Assembly (NCBI GenBank): GCA_009602725.1
Contig: WELB01000104.1
Location: 293,508 to 313,763 of the forward strand
Length of the DNA stretch: 20,256 nucleotides
Direction of reading: 5' to 3'
Origin: Spirogloea muscicola
Lineage: Eukaryota; Streptophyta; Zygnematophyceae; Spirogloeales; Spirogloeaceae
The position numbers and the translations under genes were made by a program. The notes beneath the pieces are model-generated. The model worked only from the letters and a program-made list of their open reading frames with translations. It ran no database searches and had not been told where the DNA came from. Position 1 is the stretch's first letter. Every line of letters begins with the position of its first letter. This document shows positions 18,019-20,256 of the stretch, piece by piece.

Positions 18019-18257
18019 ACAACTCGCTGCTCATCTTAGCACGGAAGTGGCTGGCTGCTAATCTCTCCAGCGATGGCTGTGAGTGGCCAGCCCAGAAACA
18101 AAAGAACGAGGAATGAACAAGAGAGAAGGCGCGCGGGGCGCATGAATTGAAAGGGAGGCCAATTCAAGCCAATACATTGTTCACGCAGAGTCGAGTGCAG
18201 ACTAAACAATGCTACATAATACGGAGACCTAATCTAAGGTACCTAAGATGACATTAG

Positions 18258-18272
18258 TACCCACGGGTGAGC
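18258..18272 (+). repeat. 15-bp motif shared with the FBPase upstream region
   Basis: TACCCACGGGTGAGC, identical to the reverse complement of 11771-11785. A weaker relative (TAACCACGGGTCAAC, 12 of 15) lies at 18472-18486. Confidence 0.6.
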
Positions 18273-18458
18273 ACAAACAAATCTGACAAGAAGAAAGACT
18301 CTCCCCCATCTTTCGCTCCGGGGCTCCCTCTTTCTCCTCTGCCTCTCCTCTCTCTCTCCTCCTTTTAGGGGAAATTTGCGTGTATTTGAAACAAACAAAG
18401 GTCAAATGGCCAAGTACGAAGGCAAGCACATCTAACGACGTACAGCACCTACAGCAGA

Positions 18459-18485
18459 TTGACCCGCTCAGTAACCACGGGTCAA
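18459..18485 (+). repeat. Short inverted repeat
   Basis: TTGACCCG at 18459-18466 pairs perfectly with CGGGTCAA at 18478-18485 across an 11-nt spacer. An 8-bp stem of this kind can arise by chance; it is listed because it overlaps the weaker relative of the 15-bp motif. Confidence 0.4.
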
Positions 18486-18659
18486 CATATGAGGGTTGCT
18501 AATCGATGCCTGAATACTAGATGGCAGATACGAAGCCCGTCTGCCACCAACTAGAGCTCGCCCAGCTTTCTGGTGCAAAGCATTAGCCTGAGCACGCTGC
18601 AAACAGGCCGAAACTCGTCGTCGCAAGAACGACAGGTATGACCATTTTAACTGTGGTAG

Positions 18660-18725
18660 ATGGCTGTGAGTGGCCAGCCCAGAAAAACTTAGCGGCTGCT
18701 CATATCAAAAGAGCGGCTGTGAAGG
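18660..18725 (+). repeat. Third terminal-repeat copy followed by 34-bp motif, copy D
   Basis: 18660-18685 is identical over 26 bases to 18073-18098 (ATGGCTGTGAGTGGCC, then AGCCCAGAAA). It is followed six bases later by 18692-18725, a copy of the 34-bp motif (GCGGCTGCTCATAT ... CGGCTGTGAAGG). Finding both elements side by side confirms that they belong to one family. Confidence 0.65.
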
Positions 18726-18784
18726 CCAGCCAGATGCATACAGGTGTTAATGACGGAGCCACAAGCTAGGCAGCCAGGGCGCTC

Positions 18785-19685
18785 TTAGTACGCCCATGTC
18801 AGCAGTAGGAAGTCAGATGAGCTGAGAGGAGGAAGAGCAACCCCGCTGCGCAAGCCAGAGGCTGCTGCAAGGGCGCGACCAGCGCGGTGGTGCAAAGCAA
18901 GCACTTGGGACCGCTGTAAGGACACAGACAAACGCATTCGGTAGCAGGACACAAGGCGCCGAGCCACCGGGAAGGGCTGCACCCTGTTCCCGGCGCCGCT
19001 GGTCAGCTTGAGATGCCAGCAGCGAAAGTAACGAGGACCACTGACCCCCTCAACACCCATGGATGTCCATGGCCAGGGGGTTATCACCCGCCAGGTGGTC
19101 CTTGTATTTGTGCAACTTCTTCTGTTCAGCCACCTTCACGACATAGCCGGTCTCAGAAGTGACGGCGCCCTTCGTCCGGAAGCTGTTGGTTAGGACGACG
19201 TCCATGAGGAGCCGCTTGCCACCTCCCAGGGGGACGCCAACCAGATCAACACGCCTCATCCGAGGGACCCGGTTGCGGAGTTGGACGGGCATCACCCCGG
19301 TGCTCTCCAACGCCACTTGATATCCCGCCTCCTTGACGATGCCATACATGGCGTCACGTAGGAGGTTGTGGGAGCCCGTGCGCTCACTGCCTTTGGCACA
19401 CCTGAGCATGTGGTCACCCATAAGCAATGCATCATGCTCAATAAGCCCACATTCACATTGGGTCACCCCTGCCAAGCACAGGGATGGTAAGCCAAGGTGG
19501 CGGCGCATAGCATCACAAAACAAAGCAATTTCGATCCGCAAGCCCGCATGCAAAGGCAAAGCGCGGAGCCACTCAGACGCTCCCAGAGACGAAACAGATA
19601 GGAGCCGAGCCTGGCCTCGAGCATCCTCTTGGAGGAGACTCCGGAGATGCTCCAGTGGTTGCTCGTCTGCAGCACCGGAAAACCG
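18785..19685 (-). mobile_element. LINE-like retrotransposon, 3' part of ORF2 (5'-truncated)
   Basis: The minus-strand frame 19685-19050 (212 codons) encodes a CCHC knuckle (CECG ... GDHMLRC), then ERTGSHNLLRDAMY, then RMRRVDLVGVP ... LLMDVVLTN and EQKKLHKYKDHL. This order, CCHC knuckle followed by a PD-(D/E)XK-like nuclease, is that of the C-terminal part of LINE proteins with a restriction-like endonuclease (R2/NeSL-like). Related RT-protein tails are common in algal genomes. A second frame (19087-18785) continues with RRLVSCYRMRLSVSLQRSQV, which resembles the extreme C-terminus of the same family, so the coding region is broken at least once. The reverse-transcriptase domain is not in the window. 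Family placement is from motif pattern only. Confidence 0.7.
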
Positions 19686-20256
19686 CTATTGAGCCTTAAC
19701 ATCAGAAACGTCAGCCCAGGCAGCAAAAGTAACAGGCTCATTGTAATGAACCAGCCGTTTGGTTAAGCCACATGGCTCTGTTTGCATTACATGACCGGCT
19801 ATTTGGGACAAGTGGGCCCGCCAGGTGGCGGGCTGGCCAGCCGGGCAAGTGGCCCGCCCAGAGAAAGTGCTCGCCCATTGAGAATAGGGGCTGGAACAAC
19901 CAGCCCGAAAGAATGAACAGAGTACGAGAAGGGGGGCCAGGGGAAGCGCTAAGAAACAGAACCCAGAGACGGGTCCAGCCCGTCCAGAAATACTCCTCGC
20001 TAGGATCCGCCCGTTCAAGGGAGGATCTTTGGCCCGCCGTCTGGCAGGCCGTGGGGCGACCCTCTCACACCCCTGGAGCGAGTCTGGGATATGCACGACG
20101 CGAGGATATGCTCCCAGCCCAGATGGGTATGCCGGCAGCCTATCTGTCATTTCTGCGACGTCGAGTGTCAACCTGTCTGCAACGAGCTCAGGCGTATGCT
20201 CTGCATCAGAAAGCTGGTCGAGCCTTAGCTGCTGGCACAAGAGCTAGTCAATTGCC
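19686..20256 (-). other. Unassigned GC-rich stretch with repeat-related DNA
   Basis: 19790-19960 has strings resembling the 17.8-18.1 kb repeat (GCTCGCCCAT, CCAGCCCGAAAGAATGAAC). Beyond it, 20000-20240 stays open on the minus strand and reads DQLSDAEHTPELVADRL, LTLDVAEMTDRLPAYPSG and VVHIPDSLQGCERVAPRP. The composition is protein-like, but no family was recognised and there is no clear start. It could be part of a gene or element extending past the window edge, or non-coding GC-rich DNA. Confidence 0.3.

Larger units (their letters stand above)
17618..18098. mobile_element. Possible non-autonomous foldback/MITE-like element
   Basis: The ends are inverted repeats. 17618-17646 and 18070-18098 are reverse complements at 28 of 29 positions (right end GCGATGGCTGTGAGTGG followed by CCAGCCCAGAAA). 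The 481-bp interior has no coding capacity, contains a copy of the 34-bp dispersed motif (17847-17880) and carries a perfect 15-bp hairpin (17985-18018). No clear target-site duplication was found, so the true ends may lie elsewhere. It could be a miniature DNA transposon, or simply two copies of a short repeat in opposite orientation. Confidence 0.45.

Noticed and set aside
1-20256. tRNA, rRNA or CRISPR array
   Set aside because: No T-loop-like GGTTCRANNC box in a plausible cloverleaf, no rRNA core sequence and no regularly spaced direct repeats with unique spacers were seen. The only regular array is the 8-bp one, which has no spacers.

Overview
The window is nuclear DNA from a photosynthetic eukaryote, most likely a streptophyte (a charophyte-grade green alga or an early-branching land plant). 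This is inferred from the gene content. There is a plastid-type polynucleotide phosphorylase with an acidic linker like that of land-plant plastid enzymes, a cytosolic-type fructose-1,6-bisphosphatase, and a universal-stress-protein/receptor-like-cytoplasmic-kinase fusion typical of streptophytes. All three genes are dense in introns (23, 12 and 11 coding exons), with GT-AG introns mostly of 100-400 nt and GC-rich exons. No bacterial operon structure, tRNA, rRNA or CRISPR array was seen. The species cannot be fixed from the sequence.

Layout. (1) 2-7476, plus strand: PNPase, 5'-partial at the window edge. It is readable through 23 exons whose phases all fit (812 codons), but it has an in-frame TGA (3832-3834) and an in-frame TAG (4950-4952) at conserved positions. 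(2) 7477-8507: tail-to-tail spacer. (3) 8508-11447, minus strand: complete cytosolic FBPase, 12 exons, 338 residues, no breaks. (4) 11448-12490: head-to-head spacer with a pyrimidine tract, copies of a dispersed repeat, GGC runs, one ambiguous base and a 13-unit 8-bp tandem array. (5) 12491-16592, plus strand: complete USP-kinase, 11 exons, 615 residues, no breaks. (6) 16593-18784: gene-free, with a telomere-like motif, a 29-bp inverted-repeat pair about 480 bp across, a perfect 15-bp hairpin and further copies of the dispersed repeat. (7) 18785-19685, minus strand: 3' part of a LINE-like retrotransposon. (8) 19686-20256: repeat-related DNA and an unassigned open stretch.

The three genes belong to plastid RNA processing, cytosolic sucrose/gluconeogenic carbon flow and stress signalling. 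Nothing suggests that they form one pathway; this is ordinary eukaryotic gene order. I do not see a new biological system. The points most worth following are the two stops in an otherwise well-kept PNPase and the repeat family shared between the FBPase upstream region and the 17.6-18.7 kb region.
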